The notes under the pieces: generated by a model
What the model was told of the DNA's origin: nothing
The model's database searches: none
The model's input: only the letters and a program-made list of their open reading frames with translations
Assembly: GCA_900660155.1 (NCBI GenBank)
Contig: CABFPE010000190.1
Span: 1,111,728-1,175,727, forward strand
Source: Hofstenia miamia
Lineage: Eukaryota > Xenacoelomorpha > Acoela > Hofsteniidae
Length of the DNA: 64,000 bases
Direction: 5' to 3'
Program-made: the position numbers and the translations under genes
Shown here: positions 23,008 to 35,287 of the stretch, piece after piece
Position numbering within the stretch: the first letter of the stretch is position 1
Layout of the letters: the number at the start of each line of letters is the position of its first letter

Positions 23008-23253
23008 GTGATAATTAAGCAATTTTTGCTGTACCCAGTAATAAACTTGTACAGACCCCGAGTTCTTAGTGATAAGGTTGATCTTGAGAACATGAATTTT
23101 GACTCAACCCAACAATGCAAATTACTTCATGTCCTCAAAGAGTTGCTGTTCGCCCATGTAGCTATAAACACAGCCGGAAATTTACAGTACATAGAAATAA
23201 AAGTGAGGCGAAATATTTATATTGAACGACGACTAGCGGGAGAAACCAATTGA
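23008..23253 (+). other. Open frame inside the THAP element, unassigned
   Basis: Open for 81 codons; contains SDKVDLENMNFDSTQQCKLL and later FAHVAINTAGNLQY. It is not recognised as a transposase domain. It may be part of the element's own gene or captured sequence. Confidence 0.25.
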
Positions 23254-23311
23254 AAAACCGCGCGCTGCTATCACATGCAATAATTTACATTACTTTGCTA
23301 GTGCAAGCATA

Positions 23312-23476
23312 ATGGTTCGGAAGTGTTGCGCACACCTCTGCAAGTCTGGATTTAATTATAAAACAAATGTAACACAGTTTAGTTTTCCAAAAGATTTTGA
23401 ATTAAACGAAAAATGGCTAAGGGCTATTTGTAGAAAGAATTCTACAGAATATTCTAGTTTTTTTAAAAATCCTTGA
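23312..23476 (+). CDS. THAP zinc-finger domain, truncated
   Basis: A 54-codon frame starting MVRKCCAHLCKSG with FSFPKDFELNEKWLRAICRK after it. This is the first half of a THAP domain, the C2CH DNA-binding finger used by P-element transposases and animal THAP proteins: two early cysteines, the FP motif and the invariant tryptophan. The second half, with the final Cys and His and the AVPT-like box, is absent because the frame ends in TGA at 23474-23476. It lies in the right part of the 1.5-kb element. It could be the first exon of the parent transposase, or a degraded copy. Confidence 0.7.
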   Translation: MVRKCCAHLCKSGFNYKTNVTQFSFPKDFELNEKWLRAICRKNSTEYSSFFKNP

Positions 23477-24050
23477 AATTCTTGCCAAGTTTTTATCAAA
23501 GATACTTAAATTGAAGCATTTGCTTTTAAGCATTTTTAAAAGCGGAGTCATTTAAGTTTGTTTTACTATTATATTTTTTTGTTTCAGATGGAATAGCTCC
23601 CCCTGGTTTCTCTTGTTTGATTATAATTAAGATTTAAATATTTTCTATTAAAATCAGTTGATTTGATTATAACAGAATAAAATTATAAATCACCCAACCC
23701 TGCTATTGAGACAAATTTAACATTTACCCTTTCTATTTAGAATAAATTTCATTTAACATGTTTAAAATTAAAGTACAGGGTGTCCCAAAAGTAGCTTTAC
23801 AACTTGTTTCGTTAATAACTTTTTGAGGAAAACTTTGATTCCCACCAAATTTTAACATGAGTTGATATAGGCAAAAGGAATTTTTTTGACACCAAAATCA
23901 TGATTATAGACTAAGTGTAACGCTTATGACAGCCATTTAAAAAAAAGTTACTATTTACTCTAATTAATAATGTTGATGACGCAGCAATGTTTGACTGCAA
24001 ATCAGGAATTGAGAAAGTTTGTGACAATTTTCAATTTTTCAGGTAACACG

Positions 24051-25112
24051 ATGTCGACGCGCTACTCTGCAGCACAACGTTTTAAGATTGCAGCTTGGTA
24101 CGAATGCACCAAGTCACCTATCATCGTCCAGCGAAAATTTCGGACTGAATGGGGAAAAAATGCGGCTATTCCATCAAGGCCTACAATCGTCGCCATTCAC
24201 GCCAAAGCCATCGAAGGCAATCTGGTGGACTTGGACAGAACAGGACGACCTCGAACCTCACGCTCTGACGAGAACGTCGATACTGTGATGACCGCCTTTT
24301 GTCAGTCGCCGAAGAAGTCGGTTAGACGAGCCAGTGGGGAGCTGAACTTATCAAAGACCACAGTCCACCGCATTCTTAAAGGTGAAAAGATGCACCCGTA
24401 CCGCCTTCACATTTTGCACGAATTGTTTGACGAAGACTTGGCCGCTCGCCGTGCTTTCGCAGAAGAGATGCTGCAGGTGATAGAGAAGGATGACACCTTT
24501 CTTCATCAGCTTCTCTTCTCAGACGAGGCTGTGTTTCACCTGAGCGGTCAAGTAAACCGCCATAACTGCGTCTACTGGTCGACCGACAATCCATCGCACA
24601 CTGCCATGCGGCCGCTGCAATCGCCAAAGATTGTTGTGTGGATGGGTGTGTGGTCTGAAGGACTGATTGGGCCATACGTGTTCGAAGACACGGTCACCGG
24701 CGATAGCTATCTGGGGATGCTGCGTGAATGGCTCCTCCCACAGCTGCAGCAGATTGACCAGTTCAACGTGGGTGACATGTTCTTCCAGCAGGACGGCACT
24801 CCACCTCACTGGGCGCATGGCGTGCGCGAGTGGCTGGATACCGTCTTCCCAAGTCACTGGATCAGACAGAGTGGTCCTATAAGCTGGCCAGTGCGCTCAC
24901 CCAACCTAACGCCCTTAGAGTACTGGTTGTGGGGCAATCTGAAGCGGAGAGTTTATGCAACGCATCCCCACTCACTAGACAAGCTTTAACAGCAGATCTC
25001 AGATGAAGTGGCTCTGATTTCACCAGAGATGCACATGAAAGCCTTACTTGACTTTCCGTGGCAACTGGATGCCTGTCTCAAAAGCAATGGTGGCCATATT
25101 GAAGGACCCTGA
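24051..25112 (+). CDS. Mariner-family transposase, DD41 type, one stop
   Basis: Cut-and-paste transposase of the IS630-Tc1-mariner superfamily. The chosen start, ATG 24051, begins MSTRYSAAQRFKIAAWYE, the first helix-turn-helix. A TGRPRTSR hinge and a second helix-turn-helix (LNLSKTTVHRILKG) follow. Catalytic positions: D158 in LLFSDEAVFHL, D248 in FQQDGTPPHW and E290 in SPNLTPLEYWLWG, with 41 residues between the last two. Related elements usually have SPDLTPLD, so both the N in SPN and the terminal E are unusual. A TAA at 24987-24989 (codon 313) interrupts the frame. Beyond it the same frame continues (QQISDEVALISPEM) to TGA at 25110-25112, giving a 353-codon gene. GC content is well above that of neighbouring genes. 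Confidence 0.9.
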
Positions 25113-25114
25113 TT

Positions 25115-25228
25115 GAACTGTGTTTATTTTTTATTTTTGGTGTTTTCTAAATAAAGTTGCACAAAAAAGTTGAACTGTGTTTATTTTTTATTTTTGGTGT
25201 TTTCTAATTAAAGTTGCACAAAAAAGTT
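25115..25228. repeat. 57-bp tandem duplication in mariner 3' region
   Basis: Two head-to-tail units, 25115-25171 and 25172-25228, each starting GAACTGTGTTTATTTTTTAT; I see one difference (CTAAATAA versus CTAATTAA). Sequence to the right of the assembly gap at 61255 enters in the first unit and continues through the second. The duplication was therefore already present in the ancestor of both copies. Confidence 0.85.
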
Positions 25229-25480
25229 CCATAGTTTTATTCTAAAGGATAGAAGTAGTCACAAATTCAAGAAATTTCAGCATAAAAAATAGTAACTTTT
25301 TTTTAAAATGGCTGTCATAAGCGTTACACTTAGTCTATAATCATGATTTTGGTGTCAAAAAAATTCCTTTTGCCTATATCAACTCATGTTAAAATTTGGT
25401 GGGAATCAAGGTTTTCCTCAAAAAGTTATTAACGAAACAAGTTGTAAAGCTACTTTTGGGACACCCTGTATATATATATA

Positions 25481-27299
25481 TGTGTGTTCTCTTAATAATA
25501 GAACTACTCAGGGCTCAAATTTGATCCCAAGACTATTTTCAAGATTCTTCCTTATTTACCCTAGGCATTATTTTGGGAAACAATAAAGATCATTCAAGCA
25601 TAAGAATAACCTGGAAAATTCCTACTACCTCTAAGACAGCCATTGGGGTAAATTTGACCCCAAACTGAAAACTATTTTTAATAATTTAAGTTCTAATCAG
25701 AAAGTTGATTAAGTATTCTTAGAGTGCAACACAAGCAAAAATGATTAATTTTAATGCGCTTAGTATGCAATAAACAATGTTGGAATACTAATCAATTAGA
25801 AGACAGTTATTGATATCATTCTATGATATTTTGTTTTCAATGATTCATATATGTTGTTTTATGCTATTATCATATTATTTTTTATGTGTTGCAATACATA
25901 GCTTCTAGAATAAATATTATATTTTTGAAATATTTTCAGCATTTCCAATATCAACCTCCAAGCATTTAGCAAAGACCACAATGATTTTCAGGGGATGAAA
26001 AGTAAGAAACATTTAGTGATGATGAAGTGGGAGATAGAAATGGCACAAACTCCACAAATTGCCCTAAACAAGTTTTACAATTGGCAGCCCCTGTTAAACC
26101 CCAATGAGCTACAGTTTTACCAGAAGGCAAAAAATGGAAAATTCAGAATTGCTTCAGGTCTTAAAAAGATCTGCTCATTGAAAATACTAATTCTTCAGGT
26201 ATTTTTTAAAGTAGAAATAGTCCTTATAATTTAAATGACTTAAAAATACTTGTTGACAATACAATGAAATTTTTTCATTTCAAACATTTTTTGCTTAAAT
26301 TTGTGAAAATTCACTTAATACTGAAATTTTGTTTAAATTTTAACACTGCATTACCATTAAAAAATGCTTAGAATCCACATTGCCACTTTTGAATATATCT
26401 CAGAAAGGCAATCATCCTTAAACAATCTTTTGTGGAAGTTTTGTCTTTCTCTTAATTTCCAAGACATTCTTAGTATGTCTGATACTTTCTTGAGTGTGTG
26501 ATTGTACAGACTGTTAGGGCTCTTAATTTCAATATTTGGCCATTCTTTGCCAATTTTTTGTATCATTTTTATCTCTTTCCAGCAGTTTTAACTTCTCTTC
26601 AACATTTCTTGTCTTTCCAACAAAGCAACACAATGGTTTAACAATTGTTATACTGGGAATGCTTACCTGTGTATTTATTAATTCAATTGACTGGGCTTGT
26701 AGCACAACATCTATAGCAATTCTTGCATCCACCCTTATTCTGGTAACTTGCTAAGTTTCACATCTGTGTACACCAGTTTTGTTATCAATTTGTTTCTATC
26801 AGCTAGCCCTAAAATATGATGTTCTATGAATTTCAAAATTATGAAGTTTTCCATCCAATAGTGTAGACCTTGTATCTGATCTTGTATATCTATGTTTTAT
26901 ATGTCTTGATGTACAAAAACAACTGTAATTCTAGCTTGCTTTGCCAGTTTGTAACATATTTTGATCTTCTCCATTATTTTCTTCTCATAGATCTCATTCA
27001 CTTGAAAGATATAAATTATCATCAGGGTCCTGTAATCAATGTTAATGGATCCTATTCTTTTATCTCATGTTGCATAGCTGGAAATTGGTTTAGATTATCT
27101 TATTTGAAATTACATTTAAGCAATGTGTGTACAGTACTCCTCCAATAATTTTGTGATAGATTGATTTTCATATCACTGTCATATAATGTCAGTGTGTTAC
27201 ATTTATACCATTTTTTCTTCATCAATGATGTACAGGAAAATTGTTGCTCCATATTGCTTTCTGTTCTTATCTACACCTTCAACTATTAGTTTCTTCATT
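25481..27299. other. Unassigned stretch with short open frames
   Basis: CpG-poor DNA. Near 25510-25670 the motifs CTCAAATTTGATCCC and GGGGTAAATTTGACCCC form near-palindromes, reminiscent of the subterminal sequence of some piggyBac-like elements; this is only a resemblance. An open frame at 25995-26234 (+) and two overlapping minus-strand frames at 26357-26732 look protein-like but match no family I know. The minus-strand frames lie downstream of the gypsy fossil's pol and could be part of it. Confidence 0.3.
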
Positions 27300-30200
27300 C
27301 CACTAGATATATTTCTATCTTTTATGTAATTTGCTTTCAGCTTAGCCATAAAATATGGATGTAATATCTCTCCTCCACACATGACATTGTACTAGATCAT
27401 TGACGTCCTCTCTCTGAATGTATAATTGAGGTACTCATAGATGTTCTAGTTAGAACACCTACTTGTACTCCACTAAAAGTATTTCATTGATGTTTACATT
27501 TTTTACTATTTTTAGTTCCATATTTGACTCATTAACACAAGGCTCTGTCTATTCAGTTCTTGATAGGCAACCTTGCTTAGTCTCCCCTTTGCTAGTTATT
27601 TTTACCTGAGTCTCAAGTTCCTCAGTTTGGGGCCCTATTAATTCAGTTCTTGAAAGGCACCACTGCAGACCTATTTTCTTTTCTGGAACTCTCACATCAC
27701 TCTCTGCTGAGTTTTCTGAAACATTTGCCTGACATCACTTTACCCTTCATGCCTTCAATCTGCTCCTCTAACTTGGTTGTTTTGAATTTGGCATCATATT
27801 CTCATCTCTTTATCTTTTGATCCACTTTTTCATTGATTCTGCATTATCATTCCTAAACAAAGATATAAGGTTTATATTCACACTTTGAAACTCTATCTGG
27901 TAATATTCTCTGTTGTAATTGTTTTCTATTGTCTTCTTGGTACAGAGTGTCATAGACCTCTTTGTCCATGCTTTCTAACTCAGGCATTTCAAAATAGTAT
28001 CCACAATGTCATTCAATTATCTCAAATTTGTTATTGTTATTTATAATAATACTTTTGATATTTTTTACCATGTGCTTTAAATTTTCAAAATTTATTAGAT
28101 TACCTGTTTCCAAAAAATAGTTATTCCAATGAAGTTTCTTTTGAAATTTTAATAGACTGCTCAAATTGGTTTTGATCTTCCTTACTTGGTTTTTGTCTTT
28201 CATAGGCTTTATGATATACTTGTAGACCATGTCTCCTACCTTTATGTGGTCTCCCATGTATTTTCTTATTATAATAGCATTCTTGTCTAACTGCACTCTT
28301 CTTAGTGTTACTGCAAAAAGCTTCATAGGTTTTCTGCATGGCTCTCATCATTTTATATACATACTGATTGTCTGCATCCTCAGTATATTTTTCAAACATA
28401 ATGCAAAATAGTATTTGACATTCCCTTTCATAGACCATTTCAAATGGTGTTATTATATTGCTATTGTGTACCAATGTCATACCTAAGACAAATTGCCAAT
28501 TTTTTCCCCTACCCTAGATGTCATAATTCTTAGCAATTTTATTATCATTCTTTTTAACCATTCTACAGCACCATTGGTTTGTTGATGGAAAGCAGTTGTC
28601 ATATCATGAAATATTTCCATTTCTTACTTCAATTCTATAAATAGTTGACTTTCAAATTGTGGACCTCTGTCTGTCACCAATTTTGTCATTGGGCCAAATT
28701 TCAAAATCCATTTATTCAGAATTGCCTCAACTATTCTCTTTGCCATTGTACTCTTTAGTGGTGTAAACCTCATGTACATTGTAAAATTGTTAACTATCAC
28801 CAAAACATTTTCATACCCTTCATGGTCTAGTGGCAGCTTTCCAGATCAGCATGCACTATTTTGTTCAGTCTTTCTGCTAACATTTTTGTTATTTGTGCTC
28901 TCTTTTTATCAAAGTTTTCATCATTTGCATGTCTACCTGTCTCAAACTTGCTGATCACATCTTCAACTGCTCTTCTCAAACTATTACATACATATCAAGT
29001 ATTAAACTTATTTCCAGTTTAGTTTATTCCTATATGACACCTTTTATGGAATTTTCATATTAAATCTTGTTTATAATATTCAGGAATAACTAGTCCATTA
29101 TTACTGCTGGCTGCATATAGCAATCTGCCCTTTGTTAATTTGAAGTGGTAGTTTTGAAAGTACATCTGTGACACTCTACTCAGTGGTGCTCTTGGATCAT
29201 TACATTTTTTAATTATTTCCTACCATATCATATCTCTCTCCTGATGTTGCCTTTTTTCATCTTTTGAAATCTCTTCCCTCAAAAAAAATGGGTAATATAG
29301 CATGGTCCTGCTTGTCAACATTGACTTATGGCAAATGATGGTGGGAATTCAAATTGCTTCATCTCACATTCAGGTTTTCTCAGGTTCCTCTCAATGGGTG
29401 GCAGGCCAGTCCACACATTTGCTTTCACATGCAGTGTTCCTTTATGGTACTGTTTCCCAAATTCATATTCCATCTCAATCCATCTGGCTACTAATAAATT
29501 GCAAAATTTCTTTACCTAGGATAGGCCACTGTTTTCAGTTCTTACTAAGAAATATCTTCCCATTATGAAGTATCTAAATTTCTTTAAACTCTTCACCAAC
29601 ACAAACATTTCCAACTTAATGGAACCATAGTTAACTTCACTTTGATGCAGGTTTCAGCTAAAAAATGGTATGGGATACTCTTTCACATCTTTTAACTGGA
29701 TCAGGGTTGCCTGTACTCACATTGCAATTAAATATGAAGGGTAAATCATAGATCAGGGGGTTCAGAGATGGTACCTTCTTTAAGTCTTCTCTTATAATTT
29801 TTAATTCCTCTTTATGTCTCATTGTCCACTCAAATATAGCATTTTCCTTAGCAGTTTGGAAATAAGTTTTGTTTTTCCAGCCAAGTTTGGAAATGAACAA
29901 TCAATAATAATTTAGGAACCCCATGATTCACTTAATGTCCCTTCTAGTTTGTGGTAACTTAATCTCATCTATAAGGTCTTTAGCATTATTCTGGATTGTT
30001 ATGGACTTGTTCTTAATTATCCTGCCTAGGAATTTTATTTGAGTTCTCAGAATCTCACATTTATTTCCATTAATTTTTAACCTGGCATTGTATAAACTCT
30101 TTAGAGTTCTCAACAGTTTTTCCAGATGTTCCTCTACCATGTTGCTGGCAACAATGATGTCCTCTACATATGCTGTTACTCCAGGCTCTAGTTTATTGTT

Positions 30201-32910
30201 TCTGATACAAAGCACTCTTGTAATGTCCCACTGGAGAGTTGCTGGTGCATTGCACAAACTGAATGGCATATATTTATACTCATACAATTTTTGAGGAGTT
30301 AAAAAAGCAGTTTTTCAATGTCTTATTTCTTCAGCAGGACCTGCCAATAGGCCTTGCAAAGGTCTAAGCATGAGAAAAATTTGTACATACTGGCCTCATC
30401 TAATAAGTTCTCAATTCATGGTAAAGCATAAGCATCTTTGAATGGGATTCATGTTCAGCTTCCTATGATCAATGCAAAGATGGAATTTACTTCCCTGTAG
30501 AACAAATATAGTCAGAGCAGCATAGCAGCACTTAATAGGCTGAATGATTTCATTTTCAATCAGTTCTTGTAAGCTTTCCTCATACTTGGCATTTTTGGCT
30601 CTCAGGAATCTATCCTTCTCACAGGTAATCTTATTGGTTTTTGTGACAGTGTTTCAATTGCATGTTGCTCTCCAACTGCCTTCCCCACACTTATGGTACT
30701 GTAATTAAAGATCTTTCTATTGTTCTTCAAAACATTTCTTAAATCACTGAACTCTTGCTTACTTAAATGGTTATACAAACTCTCTTGAAGTATTGGCAGA
30801 CTGCTTTCAATATTTTCACTTGGTTCAGTATCAAATAGCAAGCAGACATTCTTGGCATTCTTAGTTCTTACTAGTATGGGGTGGAAATTTTTAATTTTCC
30901 TTTTTTCAATATTAAATTACAGTTGGAATTATTTATAATGATCATTCACACATTCCTCTGCAAGACTGTGAACACATTTGTATTCATCAGTAGGTGATTC
31001 ATGTTAATTCCCATATAATTTTGAATTAAAATGTCACCCTCTTCTATTTCACAGCTCTGAAGTTCTAGCATTTGCCAATGCTGTGGATCTAATTTAACAT
31101 CTAATGTGAGGGTTAATGTGATATTCCTTTCAGCTAGTTCTTCAAAAGGCTTGGACACCACCTATTAATTTTAAGTAATTTTGCAATTCCCAGATTTGAT
31201 CACACATCCTGTTGTTCCAGAAAATCCCCAGGATTATATTGTACAGAAAACAGTTATTTCTTGCATCCACAATTATGAACTGATGTTTAAATTCTTCACC
31301 CTCAATTCAAAAGTTCACCCCCTCTATCTTTACTTTGAAGGCAATGTAATCACCTCAGGCAGCAATCAATCTAGTATTGGTAGTTCTAATTCTGGCTCTC
31401 TTGAAACCTATGTGGCTACAACAGGAGTTGGACATAGTAGAGACAGACACCTCTGTGTTGATTGTCACATGCACAATGATTCTGCTCAGTATTATGGGTA
31501 CTGTATTTTTGTCTTCTGGGTCAAAATTAAACTTGAATTGTTTTTGTAATGGTCTCAGCAATCCTCTCAAAAAGAATGAAAATAAATTGTGCTTTGAATA
31601 TTCTGTTGGTAAGTTAATCAGCTCAACTTGGGTTATGTATGTTGAGATGTTCTCATGTCTACTAAACTTCCTTTCTCCTAGGAGTATCTTATATTTTTGG
31701 TGAATGTGTGGTGCAGAGTAGTGTTAATTCAAATTCCCTACTAATGATCAATAATTGAGCTTAGTGGTCCTATCAATAATAAGGAAATGATTGTATGTGT
31801 CACCTGTAAAAATGTTGGCAGATGGGCCAGCATTGCCCCTTGATGGATTTTAAGTTGCCTTAATATCAAATTGAATAGAAAAACCACTCTTCAAGGGTTT
31901 GGGCATTTTTATCCACCTTACCTGAAAACTTGGTCAAATTTATACAAGTGGTGGGCATGTCAGGCTGTGGCAAAATTGGCAGCATTGACCATGTAAATCA
32001 TATTGGTTTCTTAGCAATTTGAGTTTCTCTATTTTCTTCTGCACCTACTATTGGCTCTATGGGCATTACCTCTTATTTACATGATCTGGTAAGTGATATT
32101 GCTTTATTTATAATAATCTTATTTATTGTGTCTGGCAATTGCTTTTGAAAGTGTTTCAGAACTTTATCCAGATCTTCCCTGATGACTGCTTGTTCCAAAT
32201 TTTTCTTCATTTAATTTCAGATCTGTCTCTGCTACACCCTTAGCATACTTATGTCTAGTGGACTCACTTCTCTCTTGCTGATCTTATTATTCTCTTTGAC
32301 CTACCATGCTCTGAAGCCTCTGACTGGCTAAATTGACAACTGGACACTGCTTTTGACATATTTGGCACCCTATCTTTTATGGCATACTTATCTATTAGCT
32401 GTCTCTCAAAGTATCTCTTCTCTTATTCATTAACCAATTGTATCTAAGCTCTCTATTTTTTCAGTTTCACACTCCACCATTAGTCTATTGGCAACAGCTC
32501 AGACACCATCAGCTTGCTCTCTCTAGTATGCAATTTCTTGATCTAATTTAAACTCTCAGGTGAAAGTCAACTCTTGCTAGTTTTTTGCTGTCTGCCTCAA
32601 GTATACAATTTGGTCATCCTGAATCACTTTATAGTATTAAGTTCCTAATGGAAGCTTTCATTAATTCAATGTGTTCAGATAATTCCTTCTTTCTCCTTGT
32701 AACAATCTCAACTATTGTATCAGCATCCACTGACAGTTGCTCAACTGCAGCTAATGCAAGTGATAAGGTACCAAAAGCATCTGAATTAGACTGCCTTCTG
32801 GCTCTGGCTTGAGGTATTGTATTTTTGTGTGGTGGGATGTTAAGGATCTCTGGGTCAACTTTACTCACTGAAGAAATTTCAGAAGTACTTTGTGAATTTG
32901 GGCTCACCAT
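27300..32910 (-). mobile_element. Ty3/gypsy retrotransposon fossil
   Basis: An old LTR-retrotransposon copy on the minus strand. In transcription order the parts are: a gag-like region (about 32.9-31.9 kb, with a possible zinc knuckle near its end); a protease region (about 31.6-31.0 kb); reverse transcriptase (about 30.8-29.9 kb, with the palm region recognisable from PFSLCNAPATLQ and YVEDIIVAS); RNase H (about 29.9-29.6 kb); and integrase (about 29.2-28.0 kb, its later part recognisable from ITPFEMVYERE). The order protease-RT-RNase H-integrase places it in Ty3/gypsy. Both outer limits are estimates; no pair of long terminal repeats was found. It is broken, with well over ten interruptions, and the near-total loss of CpG also argues for great age. 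Confidence 0.8.
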
Positions 32911-34915
32911 GCAATTCTATATCTATCATCTCACAAGGTTTTGGGAGGACATGAAAAGTCATGTGGACCTCAACATTGGTTCACTGAATTTAAACTAAGT
33001 ATTTGACTTTCCAAAAACAACAAACAACAATAAAAACAAAAATTAGTGATGGTGTTTTGAAAACCAAAAAGGCAGGTTTTGAAAAAGGGAAAACTCTGAC
33101 TAGGGTAGTACTAACAAAAAGGACATGGTAAGCAGACAAAACAAACAAGCTAAAGAAAGAAAACCAAATAACACAAAGGACTCATAAAATCCTGGAACAA
33201 TTCCAAAATATTACATATCAACAAAACAAGTGAGTTTAATAGTGAAAAGAAAAATTTCAGTTCTCCTGAACTTTTTCCTGTGCCCATACAGGCTTCTCAC
33301 AAGTGGAGTTACATCTCCCATGAAAATGCTATTAAGTAAGACAGGAAACTTTCAAAGTTCTCATTGAAGGGAGCAACAACTAGCCCAGCCCTAACTTAAC
33401 AACTGGAAGTCTCAGGATTGCGTCACAATATAATATCTGTTTGTCCTTGCATGTGGCCCCTAAATTACATGTACACTCAGTATAAGTGACTGATGCATGC
33501 AAAAGATGTTAAAGGTTGCAATTCAATACTTAGGTTTTCCTAACCTAACAACTAATGCAGATGTAATTTATGTAAATAAAATACCAACTACTCAGTTCTG
33601 ACTCCATTTCAATGATGCAACACTAATATGGCCTCTTGCCAAAGTTCAACCATTTTTCACTATGTCCTTCATTTTGTGCATGTAGGAAAAACAAATGAAT
33701 TCTCACAAGTTAATTTCTATCTAGCCATATACCTAATTCACATTTGAAGTGATCCTATTGCAATTCATTTCTTGAATGGCAAATCACTCCTCCAAGATCT
33801 ATATGGGCACTAGGCTTGATTTATTAAACTTAAATTAAACAAATAAATAAAAAAATAATCATTGATAATGAAATAACCCAATACTCTAATTGTAAATTAG
33901 TGGTTTTCCATAGAATCTCCAAACTAATGTATGAAGAGGTAATACATTTCCTTCTTAGTGAAATTGTATTTGTAAAAGCCTTCTTATTTAATTGGATTGT
34001 GGTAAAGATCAATTAGTTAACACACAAAAACCAACACTGCACTTATGATTTAGAATAAACAACAACTGGTTGCTCATGACTAATGTATTAAACAAAGGTT
34101 AAAATTGTATTAAACTATGGTTAAAGATCCCCTTCATAATTCATCACTCTAATTTCTAGCAAATTTTAACAAATATACCTGCTGTTCAAATTCAATTTTC
34201 CCTGGCCATATATTACAATTTGTTGAAATGATATTCTGATAACTACACTTAGAGTAATTACTAACTTTGTAACTTAAATAAAGTCCCATGGTAATGGGCA
34301 CAATTCAAACATAGCACCTCTGGCAAATAGCCACAACTAAATCTATTTAATAATGATAGAAGGCAATAACAGAAATGATATATTGCACCAGTGATACTAC
34401 ATTATCAAATAAAGTCAATTGACAAAAAATCTATATAGAATTATATCACACCAAATAAATCAATTTGGTGTTTTCATATGAATATCATCCAGATCAATAT
34501 TAATGACAAAAACTGATTTAGCTTTAATAATAATTACATTGTAGTTAGTCTGTAAAACTTTAACTGGCTGTCTTTTATAAAGGACAAACTGTTTTTTCCA
34601 AATTGTTATTACTATGAAATTTGAAAATCCTGAGATATGACCACATCTATTTGATGAACATGCTCAATCAAACATATGGTTGGAAATATATACAAAAGTG
34701 TATTTCTAGGCTGAAGTACTAAGAATGATTCATAGTTTTTCTTTGAAAATTCTATTTTTTTTAAATTTTTTAAATACTCTCCACTACTAATGTTCAGGAA
34801 ATCAGTATGTCTAATGCCCATGGGAGTAACAACTAGTCTCACTACTTTTTTCTTTAAATAGACTAACCAAGTCTGTTGAGATGTGATGTGCACAAAGTCA
34901 GAACTTGTTGGGCTG
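32911..34915. other. CpG-poor noncoding DNA, one unassigned minus frame
   Basis: Upstream of the gypsy fossil. It may contain its leader or terminal repeat, but no matching partner was found downstream. A minus-strand open frame at 34612-34893 (LVVTPMGIRHTDFLNISSG near the start) is protein-like and unassigned. Confidence 0.35.
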
Positions 34916-35287
34916 GTTAAAAATGAAAGAGAAGATTGTTATCTATTCAGTGGTGCTCATAGAATTTGGATAACTTTATTAATTTAAGAGTTTTTTTTAG
35001 GCTTATCATAAAATATTTGAAAATTCCAAAGCAGACTATGGTTAACTAGTTTGGAAATTATAAAGATAATATGCTGTAATGATAAATTTTTTTGTATTGA
35101 ATGCAACATTCTAAATTTTATGATGTTGAAAATTGTGCTGTGTACACAACAAACTTAAAATTCTACCCTATTAATATTTAAGACATTCAATGTCTGATGT
35201 TCTTTTTCCATTAGTAAAATCAAAATTTCTGTGACACCTCATGTAAATTCAGGTACAAAAACTAGTTTACTAAAAACTCTTTCTATC
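34916..35287 (-). repeat. Dispersed repeat, copy 1
   Basis: About 370 bp. Its reverse complement aligns along its length with 50575-50968, for example in the blocks TTCCAAACTAGTTAACCATA and TGTTGCATTCAATAC. Overall identity looks like roughly 70 percent by eye. It is probably a fragment of a transposable element of unknown class. Its position about 2 kb upstream of the gypsy gag leaves open that it is that element's terminal repeat. Confidence 0.65.

Larger units (their letters stand above)
22200..23702 (+). mobile_element. 1.5-kb THAP-bearing DNA transposon, non-autonomous
   Basis: Ends are CAGGGTTGGCTGATTATAAT at 22200 and, as reverse complement, CAGGGTTGGGTGATTTATAA at 23702. They are flanked by 8-bp near-identical direct repeats, CTATTGAT (22192-22199) and CTATTGAG (23703-23710). 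Subterminal GATTATAATC motifs recur inside both ends, as in elements whose transposase binds subterminal repeats. The interior holds a THAP zinc-finger start (23312-23476) but no DDE or RNase H-like transposase core. Terminal repeats beginning CAGGG with an 8-bp duplication occur in P-type and hAT elements. The THAP domain favours the P type (also known in Kolobok, which uses TTAA). It is probably an internally deleted derivative. Confidence 0.75.
23776..25468 (+). mobile_element. Mariner-type transposon with about 180-bp inverted repeats
   Basis: Flanked by TA on both sides (23774-23775 and 25469-25470). It starts CAGGGTGTCCCAAAAGTAGC and ends with the inverse. The terminal inverted repeats extend about 180 bp (23776-23956 and 25288-25468), with near-perfect match by eye. 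Between them lies one transposase gene of clearly higher GC content than the surroundings. A 57-bp tandem duplication sits between the gene and the right repeat. Intact repeats and an almost intact gene indicate a recent arrival. A second copy of the right end is at 61255-61569. Confidence 0.93.

Noticed and set aside
24376-24857. Minus-strand open frames of 99 and 112 codons in the mariner
   Set aside because: They lie wholly inside the transposase gene on the opposite strand; open only because of its GC-rich codons.
29302-29568. Plus-strand open frames over the gypsy fossil
   Set aside because: Antisense to the integrase region; lack of CpG and composition make them open by chance.
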